From contig NZ_VITH01000004.1 of the NCBI RefSeq assembly GCF_007827815.1, forward strand, positions 1 through 64,000: DNA of 64,000 nt, written 5' to 3'. This document shows, piece after piece, positions 11,801 to 18,843 of the stretch. The notes under the pieces are model-generated. The model did not search any database and was not told the DNA's origin. It saw only the letters and a program-made list of their open reading frames with translations. This DNA is from Azospirillum brasilense (GTDB lineage Bacteria; Pseudomonadota; Alphaproteobacteria; Azospirillales; Azospirillaceae). The position numbers and the translations under genes were made by a program. Within the stretch, counting starts at the first letter, position 1; every line of letters starts with the position of its first letter.

Positions 11801-14800
11801 CGCCTAGCCCGGTCACCGCGCCGGAGGCGTAGGACTGGCGGATGGTGGCGGTGTTAAGGCCCACCAGCCCGCCGGTGCCGAGGCCCTGCCCGCTCACGCC
11901 GGCCCGCGAGAAGGATTGGAGGATGATGCCGCCGTTCAATCCGGCGATGGCGCCGACCCGGTCGCGTCCGGTCACGGTGCTGGTCGCGTCCAACCCGACG
12001 TAGCCCACCGTCCCGCCCGAGCCGATCCGGCCGAACAGCCCGACGTCGTCGCTCGTCGGACGGTTGATGGTCAGCCCGCGGATCAGATGGCCGCGCCCGT
12101 CGAACCGACCGGTGAAGCCGGCGCCCCCCGTCCCCAAGGGCGTGAAGCCGCCCGCTCCCCAGACGCCGGCCGCATCGACGCCCGACGTCGCCTGCGCGTC
12201 GATGTCCGCCCCGAGCCGGTAGGACCCCGCCGGGTTCGCGTCGATCAGTTGGAGCTGGTGGAGGTTGGTGACGGTGGCGACGCCATCGCTCCCCGGCTTC
12301 GCCGCCTCCCACCGCCCGATGGGCCGCATGTCCGCGGACTGGTACCAGTCCTTGGTAAAATCCCAGCCGACATAGGAGGATGCCTGGCGCGCCTCGGCGG
12401 TGGTCAAGCCGGTCAGGCCGGTTACGGTGGCGTCGCCGATGCCGTTCTGTTGCCCGCTGGTCTGCGTATCCCAATAGGAATTGGTGATGTCGCCTTCGTA
12501 ATGCCTGCCGATGAAGCCGCCGACGTTGCTGGCTCCCGTCACGCGGCCGGACGCATAGGACTGGTCGATCTGCGCGTAACTGTCTCCAACAAGCCCTCCG
12601 GCCGAGTTCTCCGTCGCAGTGACGGACGCGACCGCGTAGGATCGCCTGATCTGGTCCATAGGAGACTGTGATTCGCCGACAAGCCCGCCAACAAAAAATC
12701 CGCCAGAAACAGTTCCGGTAAAGTAGGAATTCTCAACAATCCCCCCATTAAGGCCCCCTACAAGCCCTCCCACGGAATTTGAATTTTCTCCAATGATTTG
12801 ACCATCGATAAGTCCGATATTTTTAATGATGGGCTTGTTGTTTGCTATTCCGTAAACGTACCCAAAAAGACCAACGTTCGCGGTGTCTGGGCGATTGATG
12901 AAAAGTCCCTTGATCACACGCCCATTGCCGTCGAAATTCCCCCGAAACTGATTGTTTGCACTCCCAATCGGGAGGAATCCGCGGGCGCCCCATATCCCTG
13001 CGGGGTTCGTCCCCGCGGTCTCGGACGCATCGATGTCAATGGCCAGCCGATAGTCGCCCCTGTTGTATTCGACCAAGTCGGTGCCCGCGTTTATCAGGAC
13101 GAGCTGATGCAGATTGCTGATGGCCGCGTAACCGTCCACCCCTTTCCTGGCCGCCTCCCACACACCGATAGGCCGGAAGTCCGGGCCTCTGTCGAAAATG
13201 TTCAGGTACCATTTGTGACCAGAAACGATGAAATACTGTCCGTCTTTTACGGAGGTGGAATTTCGGATCTGGTCGGAGGTCAGGCCCCTCATTCCGCCAG
13301 CCGCACCACTGCCGACTCCGTTCGTGAGTCCGGTGGTCTGCTTGTCCCAAAAGGAGCCCAAAACCGTACCGCCGTTGGCGCCGATCAGGCCGCCGGCCTC
13401 GACCTGCCCCGTCACGGCCCCGGTGGCGTAGCTCTCGGTCACCGCGCCGCCGTTGTTGTCGCCGATCAGGCCACCGACCCGCACCGTTCCCGTCACGCTG
13501 CCCAGGGCGTAGGCTTCGGTCACAGACCCTGCCGTCACCCGTCCGACCAGCCCGCCAACCTGATCGCCCCCCGCCGTCACGGCGCCGCTGGCATAGGTCT
13601 GGAGGATCGTCCCGCTGCTGCTGCCGACCAGCCCGCCAACCGCGCCGCCCTGTGCCGTCACCGCGCCGGTGGCGAAGGACTGGCCAATGGTCCCGCTGTT
13701 GCTGCCGACCAGCCCGCCGACCTCACCACCCCGGCCGGTCACCGTGCCGGTGGCCGACGCCCAGGTCACCGCCCCGGCGTTGCTGCCGACCAGGGCTCCG
13801 ACCCGGTTCGCCCCAAGCACGCTGCCGCCCACCATGCGGACGTCCCGCACCGCGCCGCCGGTGCCGACGACGCCGAACAGGCCGACGTCGTCGCTGCCGG
13901 GCCGGTTGATGATCAACCCGCTGACGGCATGGTCCCGCCCGTCGAGCAGGCCGGTGAAGGGCGTGGCGACGCTGCCCAGCGGGGCGAAGCCGGCGCCGTG
14001 GTTCCAGCCGGCGGTGGCGTCCGCGTCGATGTCGCGGCCCAGCGCGTAGGTGCCGGCCAGATTGGTGCCGATGGCCTGCAGATTTTCCGCCGTGTTCACC
14101 AGCATGTAGCCGGTCACCACCGTGCCCGCCCCGGCGATGCCGGAATAATCGGTCGGCGCGGTGTAGGCGGTGGGGTTGTAGAGGATGGACGCTCCGCCGG
14201 AGGCCGTGACGGTGGCTCCCGCGCCGAACCGCACCGTTCCCGTCCCGATGCCGCCGTAATCCGACCACAGCACCACCTTCGCACCGCGCATGGCGGCGCT
14301 CACCGTGACGTCGCGCTTGGCCAGCAGCGAAACATCGGACCTGTTTTCGCCGGTGACGGTCGCGTTCACCGCGACGTCGCGACCGGCCATCAGCACGATC
14401 ATCCCCTCGCTGCCCTGCGCGGTGAGGGCGGCGTTCACCGTGATGTCCCGGTAGGCCGACAGGGTGAGCGTCGTCGACGCGTTCCAGGTGAGCGGTGCCG
14501 CCACCGTGATGTCGCCGGCCTGGGTTCCGCCGTCCCCCGTCGTCACCACGACGTTGGCGAAGTTCAACGCCGACTTCAGCGTGTTCACATTCAGAACGCT
14601 GTCGTCGCCGCTGGCGCTGAAACCGGACATTCCGCTGTCGGCGGCGTCGGAGATGGTCAGGTTGTAGGGGTCGAGCAGCAGCGTGCCGAAGCCCGCCGTC
14701 CCGCGCAGGTCCGCCGTGCCGGTGAAGGCCAGACGCGCCTTGCCCGACACCTCCGCGTCGCCGCCCTTGGCGGCGCCCCGTGCCGAGATCGCCCCGGCGA

Positions 14801-16133
14801 AGGCGGTGTCGCGGTCGGACCACAGCACGACCCGGCCGCCGTCCCCCCGCGTGCCGTCGGCGCGGAGCTGCGCCCCCGCCTCCACCGTCACCGTCCGCGC
14901 CGTCGCCACCGGTTCGGCGAGGTAGCGCGTCGCCGTGTTCCGTCCGCCCTGGTAGTCGCCGCCGACCAGCAGTGTGCCGCCCGACGCGCCGGACACGTCC
15001 AGCGCCGCCGTCCCGGACAGCACCACCGTCCCGCCGGTCGCCACCAGCGTTCCACCCCGGCCGGCCGCTCCCGAGGCGTCGAGCGTTCCGGCGATCCTCA
15101 CCGACTCGCCGGACACCCGGATGTCGCCGCCCGACACGTCCGGTCGCCGTGAGGGCCGCGGTGGACGCTTGGCCGCCCCGTCCCTCCGCCCCGGCTCCCG
15201 GACCTCCGGCGTCGGGCGGTCCGGCTTCGGGTTGGCCTCGGCGGTCTGGCGCTGCGCCACCACCGGGCTGTCGACGGTCACCGCGCCGCCGTCCCCCGCC
15301 GTCAGGAAGACGCGGCCGTCCCGCGTGGCGGCCCCCGTCGCCTTGACGAGGCCGCCGGTGTTGCCGGCCAGCGCGTAGAGGTTGCCGCCGTTCGCCCGCA
15401 TCTCGGCGTTGGCCGCCGCCAGTGTGCCGGCGTTGACCGCCTCGGTGTCCGCCCCGCCGATCTTGACGACGAACCGACCGTCGGCGTCGGCCTTCTCCTT
15501 CGCCAGCACCTCGTAGCCGGCCGCCAGGGCGGCGGTTCCCTTCGGCGCCGCGATGGTCCCCTCGTTGCGCACGGAGCGGGCGATCAGCGCCACGTCGCCG
15601 CCCCGCGAGGCGATCGTTCCCATGTTGACCACGGCGGCCTTCGACGTCCCCGCGAAGGTCAGGTCGCCCTGGGCGGCGAAGGCGGCGTCGGGCACGTCGT
15701 GGGTGGACGCGATGAAGCTGCCGCCGGTCGCGACCCGCCCCTCCTTGCCGACCACGATCCCGGCGCGGTTGACGAGATAGGCGGAGCCGGTCGCCGTCAG
15801 CGACCCGTCGATGCGCGAGGGCAGAGTGCCGGTGACGCGGTTCAGGGTGGCGCCGGCGCCGTTGTCGATGTGGACCGACTTCCCGGCGCCGATGGAAAAG
15901 CCCTGCCATTCGACGATGCCGGTGCGCGAGCCCTGGTCGATGCGCAGCCCGCCGGCCTGCTCGGCGATGCGCCCGCTCCCGGCGGTGAAGCGCCCGCCGG
16001 TCGGCAGCGCGTCGTCAGCGACCGCGGAGTGCAGGGGGGTGAGCGCCGTGCCGCTCAGCAGAAGGAACAGCAGGCTGCCATGGCCGATGGTCCGTCCGGT
16101 GGAGCGCCGACGCTCCGTCGTCACGTGTTGCAT
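2832..16133 (-). CDS. Giant TpsA-type exoprotein (filamentous-haemagglutinin N-domain, GLUG modules, 31 MBG/YDG-type repeats)
   Basis: A protein of about 4,433 aa. After a long signal peptide (GHGSLLFLLLSGTALTPLHS, cleaved near SAVADD) comes the TPS secretion domain, with LNRVTG and an NRAGIVVG variant of the usual NPNGI motif. A beta-helix-like region follows, then three GLUG-rich modules (about residues 700-1540), then 31 repeats of about 86 aa (about residues 1650-4300). The tail is Pro-rich, with two Cys near the end (QDACGAAGGEGCAS). It is probably a surface-anchored adhesin exported by the TpsB encoded next to it. The start is uncertain: ATGs at 16133, 16160 and 16211 are all in frame. 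I chose 16133 as the shortest that keeps the signal peptide, though its AAGGGA lies very close to the ATG. Confidence 0.92.
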   Translation of the reverse strand: MQHVTTERRRSTGRTIGHGSLLFLLLSGTALTPLHSAVADDALPTGGRFTAGSGRIAEQAGGLRIDQGSRTGIVEWQGFSIGAGKSVHIDNGAGATLNRVTGTLPSRIDGSLTATGSAYLVNRAGIVVGKEGRVATGGSFIASTHDVPDAAFAAQGDLTFAGTSKAAVVNMGTIASRGGDVALIARSVRNEGTIAAPKGTAALAAGYEVLAKEKADADGRFVVKIGGADTEAVNAGTLAAANAEMRANGGNLYALAGNTGGLVKATGAATRDGRVFLTAGDGGAVTVDSPVVAQRQTAEANPKPDRPTPEVREPGRRDGAAKRPPRPSRRPDVSGGDIRVSGESVRIAGTLDASGAAGRGGTLVATGGTVVLSGTAALDVSGASGGTLLVGGDYQGGRNTATRYLAEPVATARTVTVEAGAQLRADGTRGDGGRVVLWSDRDTAFAGAISARGAAKGGDAEVSGKARLAFTGTADLRGTAGFGTLLLDPYNLTISDAADSGMSGFSASGDDSVLNVNTLKSALNFANVVVTTGDGGTQAGDITVAAPLTWNASTTLTLSAYRDITVNAALTAQGSEGMIVLMAGRDVAVNATVTGENRSDVSLLAKRDVTVSAAMRGAKVVLWSDYGGIGTGTVRFGAGATVTASGGASILYNPTAYTAPTDYSGIAGAGTVVTGYMLVNTAENLQAIGTNLAGTYALGRDIDADATAGWNHGAGFAPLGSVATPFTGLLDGRDHAVSGLIINRPGSDDVGLFGVVGTGGAVRDVRMVGGSVLGANRVGALVGSNAGAVTWASATGTVTGRGGEVGGLVGSNSGTIGQSFATGAVTAQGGAVGGLVGSSSGTILQTYASGAVTAGGDQVGGLVGRVTAGSVTEAYALGSVTGTVRVGGLIGDNNGGAVTESYATGAVTGQVEAGGLIGANGGTVLGSFWDKQTTGLTNGVGSGAAGGMRGLTSDQIRNSTSVKDGQYFIVSGHKWYLNIFDRGPDFRPIGVWEAARKGVDGYAAISNLHQLVLINAGTDLVEYNRGDYRLAIDIDASETAGTNPAGIWGARGFLPIGSANNQFRGNFDGNGRVIKGLFINRPDTANVGLFGYVYGIANNKPIIKNIGLIDGQIIGENSNSVGGLVGGLNGGIVENSYFTGTVSGGFFVGGLVGESQSPMDQIRRSYAVASVTATENSAGGLVGDSYAQIDQSYASGRVTGASNVGGFIGRHYEGDITNSYWDTQTSGQQNGIGDATVTGLTGLTTAEARQASSYVGWDFTKDWYQSADMRPIGRWEAAKPGSDGVATVTNLHQLQLIDANPAGSYRLGADIDAQATSGVDAAGVWGAGGFTPLGTGGAGFTGRFDGRGHLIRGLTINRPTSDDVGLFGRIGSGGTVGYVGLDATSTVTGRDRVGAIAGLNGGIILQSFSRAGVSGQGLGTGGLVGLNTATIRQSYASGAVTGLGDGVGGLVGDNNVGGSIAQSYATGAVTGHGVGVGGLVGNNGASGSIAQSYATGAVSGQGAALGGLVGRNDGMTRLSYWNTQTSGMAAGAGAGSVTGVTGLDSAGMRDASSFTGFDRMVWAPADGTDAPLLYGVSGVVGVVQSAVYGDDPQTVPVSLLGGWAWSRVTGSASSSLAAGTNVGTYLNFLDTSGVSATFSAGGAARVVNVGAVVTPATLTVTADNGTMVYGDAVPSLGYTTSGWKNGQGDALLSGVTVSTSATALSDVGDYASTVTGGVLSGAAVGNYTIVHTTGTVSITPATLTVTAANGTMVYGDAVPSLGYATSGWKNGQSGALLSGVGVSTNATALSDVGSAYTTTATGGTLSGAAAGNYTFSHVGGSFSVTPATLTVTAADGTMVYGDAMPSLGYTTSGWKNGQSGALLSGVTVSTDATSLSNVGTAYITTATGGTLSGAAAGNYTLSHVGGSFAVTPATLTVTAANGTMVYGDAVPLLGYATSGWKNGQSGALLSGVTVSTDATSLSNVGTAYITTATGGTLSGAAAGNYTLSHVGGSFSVTPATLTVTAANGTMVYGDAVPSLGYTTSGWKNGQSGVLLSGVGVSTNATTLSDVGTAYLTTATGGTLSGAAAGNYTLSHVGGSFSVTPATLTVTAANGTMVYGDAVPSLGYTTSGWKNGQSGALLSSVGVSTNATTLSDVGSAYLTTATGGILSGAAAGNYTLSYVGGSFSVTPATLTVTAANGTMVYGDAVPSLGYATSGWKNGQSGALLSGVTVSTDATSLSNVGATYLTTATGGILSGAAAGNYTLSYVGGSFSVTPATLTVTAANGTMVYGDAVPSLGYATSGWKNGQSGALLSGVGVSTNATTLSDVGTAYITTATGGTLSGGAAGNYTISHVGGSFSVTPATLTVTAANGTMVYGDAVPSLGYATSGWKNGQSDALLSGVGVSTNATTLSDVGSAYVTTATGGTLSGAAVGNYTLSHVGGSFSVTPATLTVTAANGTMVYGDAVPSLGYATSGWKNGQSGALLSGVGVSTNATTLSDVGTAYLTTATGGTLSGAAAGNYTFSYVNGAFSVTPATLTVTAANGTMVYGDAVPSLGYATSGWKNGQSGVLLSGVSVSTDATSLSNVGTAYLTTATGGTLSGAAAGNYTLSHVGGSFSVTPATLTVTAANGTMVYGDAVPSLGYSVSGWKNGQSGALLSDVSVSTSATTLSDVGTAYTTTATGGTLSGAATGNYTLSYVNGTFSVTPATLTVTADNGTMVYGDAVPSLGYATSGWKNGQSGALLSSVGVSTNATTLSDVGSAYVTTATGGTLSGGAAGNYTISHVGGSFSVTPATLTVTAANGTMVYGDAVPSLGYTTSGWRNGQGGALLSGVGVSTNATALSNVGNYTSTATGGALSGAAAGNYTLNHVNGAFSVIPATLTVTAANGTMVYGDAVPSLGYTTSGWRNGQSDALLSAVAVSTNATTLSNVGIYTSTATGGTLLGAAAGNYTLSHATGGVTITPAPLTVTAADGTMVYGDAVPSLGYSVSGWKNGQGDASLSGISASASATSVSSVGAYTTMATGGTLSGGAAGNYTLSYVNGSFTVTPATLTVTAANGTMIYGDTVPSLGYTISGWKNGQSDALLSGVTVSSDATSLSDVGTAYITTATGGTLSGAATGNYTISHVGGSLSVTPAALTVTAGNGMMVYGDAVPSLGYTSSGWKNGQSGALLSAVVVSTNATTLSDVGNAYVTTATGGTLSGSAVGNYTLSYVNGAFSVTPATLTVTAANGTLVYGDALSSLGYTTSGWRNGQSDALLSGVTVSTDVTSLSNVGVYASTAAGGTLSGAATGNYVLRHVDGSFSVTPATLTVTAANGAMVYGDTAPSVGYSVAGWKNGQGEALLSGVTVSTDATSLSNVGLYTSSTTGGILSGAAAGNYTLSRATGTVTITPATLTVTAANGAMVYGDAAPTLGYSVSGWRNGQSDALLSGVTVSTNASSLSDVGTSYLTTATGGALSGAAVGNYTLSYVGGSLSVTPAVLTVTAANGAMVYGDAVPSLGYTSSGWKNGQSDALLSGIGVSTNATTLSDVGAAYTTMAMGGTLAGAAAGNYTLAYVGGAFSVTPAALTVTAASGTMVYGDAVPSLGYAISGWKNGQGDALLSGVGVSTDATSLSNVGNYASTATGGTLSGAAAGNYTLNHVNGAISVTPATLTVTAGGGSMIYGDAVPSLSYTTAGWRNGQGGALLSAVTVSTDATSLSNVGAAYTTTATGGTLSGPAAGNYTLSYVDGVFSVTPATLTVTAANGTMVYGDAVPSLGYTTSGWRNGQSDALLSGVGISTDATSLSNVGTSYLTMATGGVLSGGATGNYTLAYVGGAFSVTPATLTVTAADATMIYGENVPALGYTTSGWKNGQGDASLSGISVSTGATSLSNVGTYASSATGGTLLGAAAGNYTLSHVGGTVLISPAPLTVTAGNGAMVYGDAVPSPGYGVSGWKNGQGDALLSGVTVSTNATALSDVGSAYLTSATGGTLSGAAAGNYTLSYVNGAFSVTPAVLTVTAANGTMAYGDAVPSLGYSVSGWRNGQNGALLSGVGVSTNATSLSNAGTAYITTATGGVLSGAAAGNYTLTHLGGTFAVTPATLTVTAADGTMVYGDAVPALGYTTSGWKNGQGDALISGIGVSTAVTSLSNAGAYVSTVTGGVLSGAAVGNYSLSHMTGTVTVTPAPLTVTAGNGMMVYGDAVPSLGYGVSGWRNGQSDALLSGVIVSTNATALSNVGAYASAATGGTLSGAAAGNYTIRYVNGAFAVTPAPLTVTAANGTMVLGDSVPSLGYSVSGWKNGQGDALLSGVGVSTSATSLSSVGRYVSTATGGVLSGDAAGNYTLRYVDGNLVIVQPPPVVVVDDPSRPAGTANPPSTDRPTASDPRATPGVPVELPPPSGIAAFLPARLIDPVAPSPAVPPVAGRSGSEAGSPGLASEQDGGGDGTQDACGAAGGEGCASLPHPANRVLGTFLSVKSP
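3215..11178 (-). repeat. 31 tandem copies of a ~258-bp unit (MBG/YDG-type Ig-like repeats)
   Basis: I counted 31 in-frame copies of a unit of about 86 aa. Each starts PATLTVTAANGTMVYGDAVP, continues with LGYxxSGWKNGQ and a LSxVG core, and ends in AGNYTLSHVxGSFSVT. Copies 2-13 from the N-terminal side (roughly 7.8-11.0 kb) are nearly identical, with long stretches of perfect DNA identity 258 bp apart. Copies nearer the C-terminus have diverged and some are one residue shorter. These folds are typical stalk domains of bacterial adhesins. Confidence 0.95.
11500..14100 (-). repeat. Three diverged GLUG-rich modules in the exoprotein
   Basis: Three modules of about 280-330 aa each repeat the order F-x-PLG or F-x-PIG, FDGRGH-like, NRP-x-(S/T)-x-x-VGLFG, then several GLUG units such as VGGLVGxNxGTIxQSYATGxVTG, ending in a W-x-TQTSG segment. 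They lie at about 13.3-14.1, 12.35-13.3 and 11.5-12.3 kb. The middle module is visibly less GC-rich than its neighbours. GLUG motifs occur in surface and IgA-peptidase-like proteins, and here probably extend the beta-helix stem. Confidence 0.8.
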
Positions 16134-16403
16134 TCCCTTGGCACCGGTCCCTGTCGGCATGGGCGGCGGCGTGGTCCGGGCGCGCCGGGTGCGGCCACGA
16201 CACGGCCGCAATCCCGCTCCCCATCGACCGACCGGCCCACGGCTTACTCCTTATGGAGAGGGAAATTTATCGGATCGGTCCCGCCCCCGCCCGACGATCC
16301 GTCCCAAAAACTTGGCACCGCGTCTCACGGCGGCGGCCCGGCCCAACGTCCTGTTGCGGGCGGTGGGCGGAGCTTGCTAAAGGACACCGCCTCCGTCCCC
16401 GTC
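16134..16403. promoter_or_regulatory. Divergent promoter region between the adhesin operon and araC gene 1
   Basis: The 270 bp between the adhesin start (ATG 16133) and the first AraC gene (ATG 16404) must hold both promoters. A relatively AT-rich patch near 16250-16275 is the likeliest promoter core. No clear inverted repeat or consensus box is visible by eye. The arrangement suggests the AraC protein controls the adhesin, but nothing in the sequence proves it. Confidence 0.45.
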
Positions 16404-17504
16404 ATGGGAAGCCCTGCGGTGCCCGCCGACGAACCCGCGATCCCGGTGCTGCGCTTCCCTCCCGATGGCCTGTCGGGCCGGGAGCGCGTCCGCCAGTGGC
16501 GCGACATCCTGTCGGTCTTCTTCGACGCCGAGCCGGTCGGCGCGGAGGACGACAGGAAAGACGACACGGAGGACGGCGGGTCCGACTTCGTCGGGTCGAT
16601 GACGACGCATCACCTCGGCAGCTTGCTGATGGCGCGCATCGACGGGCCGCCGGTGACCCTGCGCCGCACGAGCGCCACCATCGCCCGCGGCGCCGTGGAC
16701 CACTGCCTGATCCAGGTCTATCTCGACGGGGGCTGCACCGGCACGGCGGGCGAACGGGCGTTCGCGATGCGGGCCGGCGATGTCGGCGTTCTGGATTTCG
16801 CCCGGCCGCTGGCCGTCGAGACCACGACTTTCAGCGCCCTGACGCTGGTGATCCCCCGCGCGGCCCTGATTTCCCCGAACAAGGCACCGGAGGTCCTGCA
16901 CGGGCTGGTGCTGCCGGCCGCGTCGGCGGTGGGAACGCTGCTGAACGACCATGTCCGCAACCTCCACGCCCAACTCCCCGGCCTGAGCGTCAAGGTGGCC
17001 GCCACGGTGGCCGGCGGCGCCATCGGGGTGATCGCCGCGGGCATCGGTTCGGCGCTCGACGCCCGCGGCCCGATCGACGAGCCGCAGGGAGGACTGCTCG
17101 ACCGCATCACGAGCTTCATCGACCGGAAGCTCGACGCCGCCGACCTCGGGACCGATCTGATCTGCGACGCCTTCGGCCTGTCGCGCTCGACCCTCTACCG
17201 CCTGTTCGAGCCGCTGGGCGGGGTGGCGAAGCATGTCCGCGACCGTCGGCTGGCGCGGGCGCTTCACGATCTGGCGGCGCCCCAACCGGACCGGCCCCGG
17301 ATCGCCGACATCGCCTACCACTGGGGATTCGGGTCGGAAGCCGCGTTCAGCCGGGCGTTCCGCGCCGCCTACGGCATGGCGCCGGGCGAGGCGCGGGACA
17401 CCGCCGAACGCATGCGGCAGTCCGCGCCGAAGGACGATGGGGCGGCGGAGCGTGTTCTCGAACGGTGGATGCGGTCCCTGACCCCGGGCAACTTGCCGCG
17501 CTGA
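16404..17504 (+). CDS. AraC-family transcriptional regulator (AraC_binding_2-like sensor domain), paralogue 1
   Basis: A protein of 366 aa from ATG 16404. The N-terminal half is a cupin-like ligand-binding region (HHLGSLLMARIDG, DHCLIQVYLDGGC, GDVGVLDFARPL). The C-terminal half is an AraC/XylS DNA-binding domain: first HTH around DAFGLSRSTLYRLFEPLGGV, second around RIADIAYHWGFGSEAAFSRAFRAAYGM. It is transcribed away from the adhesin operon and is closely similar in layout to the next gene. The open frame continues further upstream, but 16404 gives the normal family length. The effector is unknown; regulation of the adhesin operon is inferred from position. Confidence 0.88.
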   Translation: MGSPAVPADEPAIPVLRFPPDGLSGRERVRQWRDILSVFFDAEPVGAEDDRKDDTEDGGSDFVGSMTTHHLGSLLMARIDGPPVTLRRTSATIARGAVDHCLIQVYLDGGCTGTAGERAFAMRAGDVGVLDFARPLAVETTTFSALTLVIPRAALISPNKAPEVLHGLVLPAASAVGTLLNDHVRNLHAQLPGLSVKVAATVAGGAIGVIAAGIGSALDARGPIDEPQGGLLDRITSFIDRKLDAADLGTDLICDAFGLSRSTLYRLFEPLGGVAKHVRDRRLARALHDLAAPQPDRPRIADIAYHWGFGSEAAFSRAFRAAYGMAPGEARDTAERMRQSAPKDDGAAERVLERWMRSLTPGNLPR

Positions 17505-17808
17505 CTCTCGCCGTTCCGGCCCATGTCTGTTCTCACCAAGCCATGAAGCCGTGCGCCATCGCGCGCCGGGAGCGCTGATTGATTGGCTGGCAAGATAATG
17601 TTCACCCACCCCTGTTCTTGCAAAGATTGAATACAGCACCGCCTCCGCCCGTCGAAGAGGGCGTCGTTGCAAGTCGGAGCTTATCCATCCGGGCCAAAGT
17701 TCGGCCCGGCCAAGCCACTGTTGCTTATAAAAGCCATCCCCGTTGAATCTTGACAGCGGTGCCGGGGAGTGGTTTCCCTTCCCACAGGGAATTGTTTGGG
17801 TACTATTG
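17505..17808 (+). promoter_or_regulatory. Leader of araC gene 2 with a hairpin at 17689-17709
   Basis: No gene fits in this 304-bp gap. It contains a perfect inverted repeat CCGGGCC-7 nt-GGCCCGG at 17689-17709, followed by TTGCTTATAAAAG (about 17720-17732), which could be part of a promoter. The hairpin has no T-run, so it is not a typical terminator for the preceding gene. It may be an operator or an mRNA leader structure. Confidence 0.4.
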
Positions 17809-18843
17809 ATGGCCGATGCAACCCACGGCACCGCTCCGGTTCTTTCCTTCGACAGCCTGGAGAGTCCGGGAGAGGAAGGATTCTGGCTGTGGCGGGACCA
17901 GATGTCGCCGGTGTTCGACATCACCCTGCCCAAGGAGGAGGTCGGCGCGTTCCGCGGAACGTTGCAGACCTATCATCTGGGCGGCGTGCTGCTCGGCCGC
18001 TGCGCCTCGGTGACGCAAACCTTTCACCGCACCACCCAGGTCATCACCCGCAGCGGCATCGATCATTACCTGATCCAGGTGCAGCGCCGGGGCGGTTCCC
18101 GCGGAACGATGGGGCGGCGCGATGTCCAGGTCGGTCCGGGCGACGTCTGCGTCCTGGACCTGGCGCAGACCGTCCATACGGTCGACACCAACATGGACAC
18201 TCTGACGCTCTGCCTGCCGCGGGAGATGCTGGCCCCGCTGGTGAGCGCGCCGGATGCATTGCACGGGATGGTCCTGCGCGGCGACACGCCGCTCGGCGCC
18301 CTGCTTTCCGGTCACATCCAATCGCTGTACCGGGCAGCCGACGCTTTGTCGGCCCGCGAGGCCCTGATCCTGACCAAAGGCAGCGCCGCCTTCGTCGCCG
18401 GGTGCCTGGGCCCGACCGTCGACGCGCTGGATCTCGTCCGGCCCCAGATGCAGGCGTCCCGCATGGCGGCCATCAAGCGCCACATCGACGCGCGTCTCGG
18501 CGATCCTGATTTCGGAGCGGCCCAGGTCGCCGAAGCGTTCGGTCTGTCCCGCCCAACCCTGTATCGGCTGTTCGAGCCGCTCGGCGGGGTGTCCGCCTAC
18601 ATCCTGCGGCGTCGGCTCGACCGCTGCCTCGGCGAACTGACCGCGGCGCACGGGGGCCTCCGCATCGCTGAGATCGCGCACCGCTGGGGCTTCCGCTCTG
18701 AGGCCGCCTTAAGCCGGGCCTTCCGATCCGCGTTCGGGATGACGCCGCGCGATGCGCGCAACAACAAACAGCGACCGCGCTCCCTGGCGGCTGGATCGGC
18801 CGACGCCTTGAAGCGCTGGTTCCATGAACTGGCTGTTTTCTAG
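17809..18843 (+). CDS. AraC-family transcriptional regulator, paralogue 2
   Basis: A protein of 344 aa from ATG 17809. An in-frame upstream start at 17743 is also possible but adds a non-conserved extension. Its layout matches the preceding regulator: a ligand-binding half (THHLGG-like YHLGGVLLGRCASV, DHYLIQVQRRGG, GDVCVLDLAQTV) and a C-terminal double HTH (EAFGLSRPTLYRLFEPLGGV; RIAEIAHRWGFRSEAALSRAFRSAFGM). The two genes look like a tandem duplication that has since diverged. The product ends with a short tail, ALKRWFHELAVF, resembling the RWMRSL tail of paralogue 1. The target genes are unknown. Confidence 0.88.
   Translation: MADATHGTAPVLSFDSLESPGEEGFWLWRDQMSPVFDITLPKEEVGAFRGTLQTYHLGGVLLGRCASVTQTFHRTTQVITRSGIDHYLIQVQRRGGSRGTMGRRDVQVGPGDVCVLDLAQTVHTVDTNMDTLTLCLPREMLAPLVSAPDALHGMVLRGDTPLGALLSGHIQSLYRAADALSAREALILTKGSAAFVAGCLGPTVDALDLVRPQMQASRMAAIKRHIDARLGDPDFGAAQVAEAFGLSRPTLYRLFEPLGGVSAYILRRRLDRCLGELTAAHGGLRIAEIAHRWGFRSEAALSRAFRSAFGMTPRDARNNKQRPRSLAAGSADALKRWFHELAVF

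Noticed and set aside
7590..11807. Long plus-strand frames (566 and 632 aa) opposite the adhesin repeats
   Set aside because: They are antisense to the repeats, Arg/His/Gly/Gln-rich and simply mirror the 258-bp periodicity.
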